DNA from: Thiocapsa roseilacustris
Lineage (GTDB): Bacteria > Pseudomonadota > Gammaproteobacteria > Chromatiales > Chromatiaceae
Direction: 5' to 3'
Length of the DNA: 64,000 nucleotides
Assembly: GCF_041903755.1 (NCBI RefSeq)
Contig: NZ_JBBWVE010000008.1
Location: forward strand, 1-64,000
The notes beneath the pieces were generated by a model. That model made no database searches. It was not told the origin of the DNA and saw nothing but the letters and a program-made list of their open reading frames with translations. A program made the position numbers and the translations under genes. Shown here piece after piece: positions 63,963-64,000 of this stretch; the stretch's first letter is position 1; the number at the start of each line of letters is the position of its first letter.

Positions 63963-64000
63963 CGCTTGGTCTCCGCCGGTGTGCTCTCCGGGCGTTTGCG
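63959..64000 (-). CDS. ftsB: 3' end of an upstream gene, probably ftsB
   Basis: Only 13 codons are inside the window, ending KRPESTPAETKR and a TGA that overlaps the ispD ATG. No family motif can be seen. The name is inferred only from the common ftsB-ispD-ispF gene order of gammaproteobacteria. Confidence 0.45.
   Translation of the reverse strand, partial: RKRPESTPAETKR

Overview
The window is high-GC gammaproteobacterial DNA, most likely from a purple sulfur bacterium (Chromatiaceae, Thiocapsa-like). The best clue is a gene near 56.7-57.1 kb for a small glycine/tyrosine-rich exported protein whose mature chain opens with WWGP, as in the sulfur globule envelope proteins of that family. The rest is mostly ordinary proteobacterial housekeeping. 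No rRNA, tRNA, CRISPR array or complete insertion sequence was seen.

Layout. 0-3 kb: start of a Tat-exported protein leaving the window on the left, a small exported protein, and a TVP38-flavoprotein fusion gene broken by an internal deletion. 3.1-13 kb: potassium block, with kdpF, a second tiny membrane ORF, kdpABCDE and a convergent trkH. 13.4-18.2 kb: sigma-54 response regulator, Uma2 nuclease, thioredoxin-like DUF255 protein. 18.2-28.3 kb: a mixed zone. Several genes are only fragments (sensor kinase, ArsR-rhodanese, DUF3179, KatG, S-formylglutathione hydrolase). Among them sits an intact MNIO (DUF692/DUF2063) locus with an ECF sigma factor, DoxX and DUF302, but with no recognisable bufferin precursor. 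28.4-33.8 kb: YqhD-type dehydrogenase, pirin, MtgA, two SDR-fold proteins, a ribosome-associated inhibitor. 33.8-35.8 kb: transposon debris (DUF4351, DUF4338/DruA-like, IS66, IS4-like) and an orphan terminator. 35.8-49 kb: hemDC, NRDE protein, sucAB, ubiX, mpl, lnt, gloB. 49-56.5 kb: papain-like protease, a membrane protein, a MoxR ATPase/VWA pair, a glutamate decarboxylase and a nitrilase-like enzyme. 56.7-64 kb: sulfur globule protein, TlpA-like thioredoxin, lytic-transglycosylase-like protein, MgtC/DUF4010 protein, truD-ispF-ispD and the end of a gene that is probably ftsB.

The most unusual feature is a family of dispersed short elements with terminal inverted repeats (TAAACCGCGYC ... GRCGCGGTTTA). 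I count 14 units, nearly all exactly 85 bp. Ten of them form five composites of two units separated by a 20-23 bp, mostly A+T-rich spacer. They lie against gene ends. The outer TAA/TGA of a unit is the stop codon of kdpB, sucB, the NRDE gene, gloB and the gene at 394-687. Where a unit precedes a gene, the Shine-Dalgarno sequence starts within about 2 bases of its end. Other dispersed repeats are hairpins built on the GACAAC hexamer, a CTCACGGAGACACGGAG hairpin inside the kdp operon and next to hemD, and GTAGGTTGTGC palindromes.

All functional names rest on reading motifs and recalling families; no database search was run.
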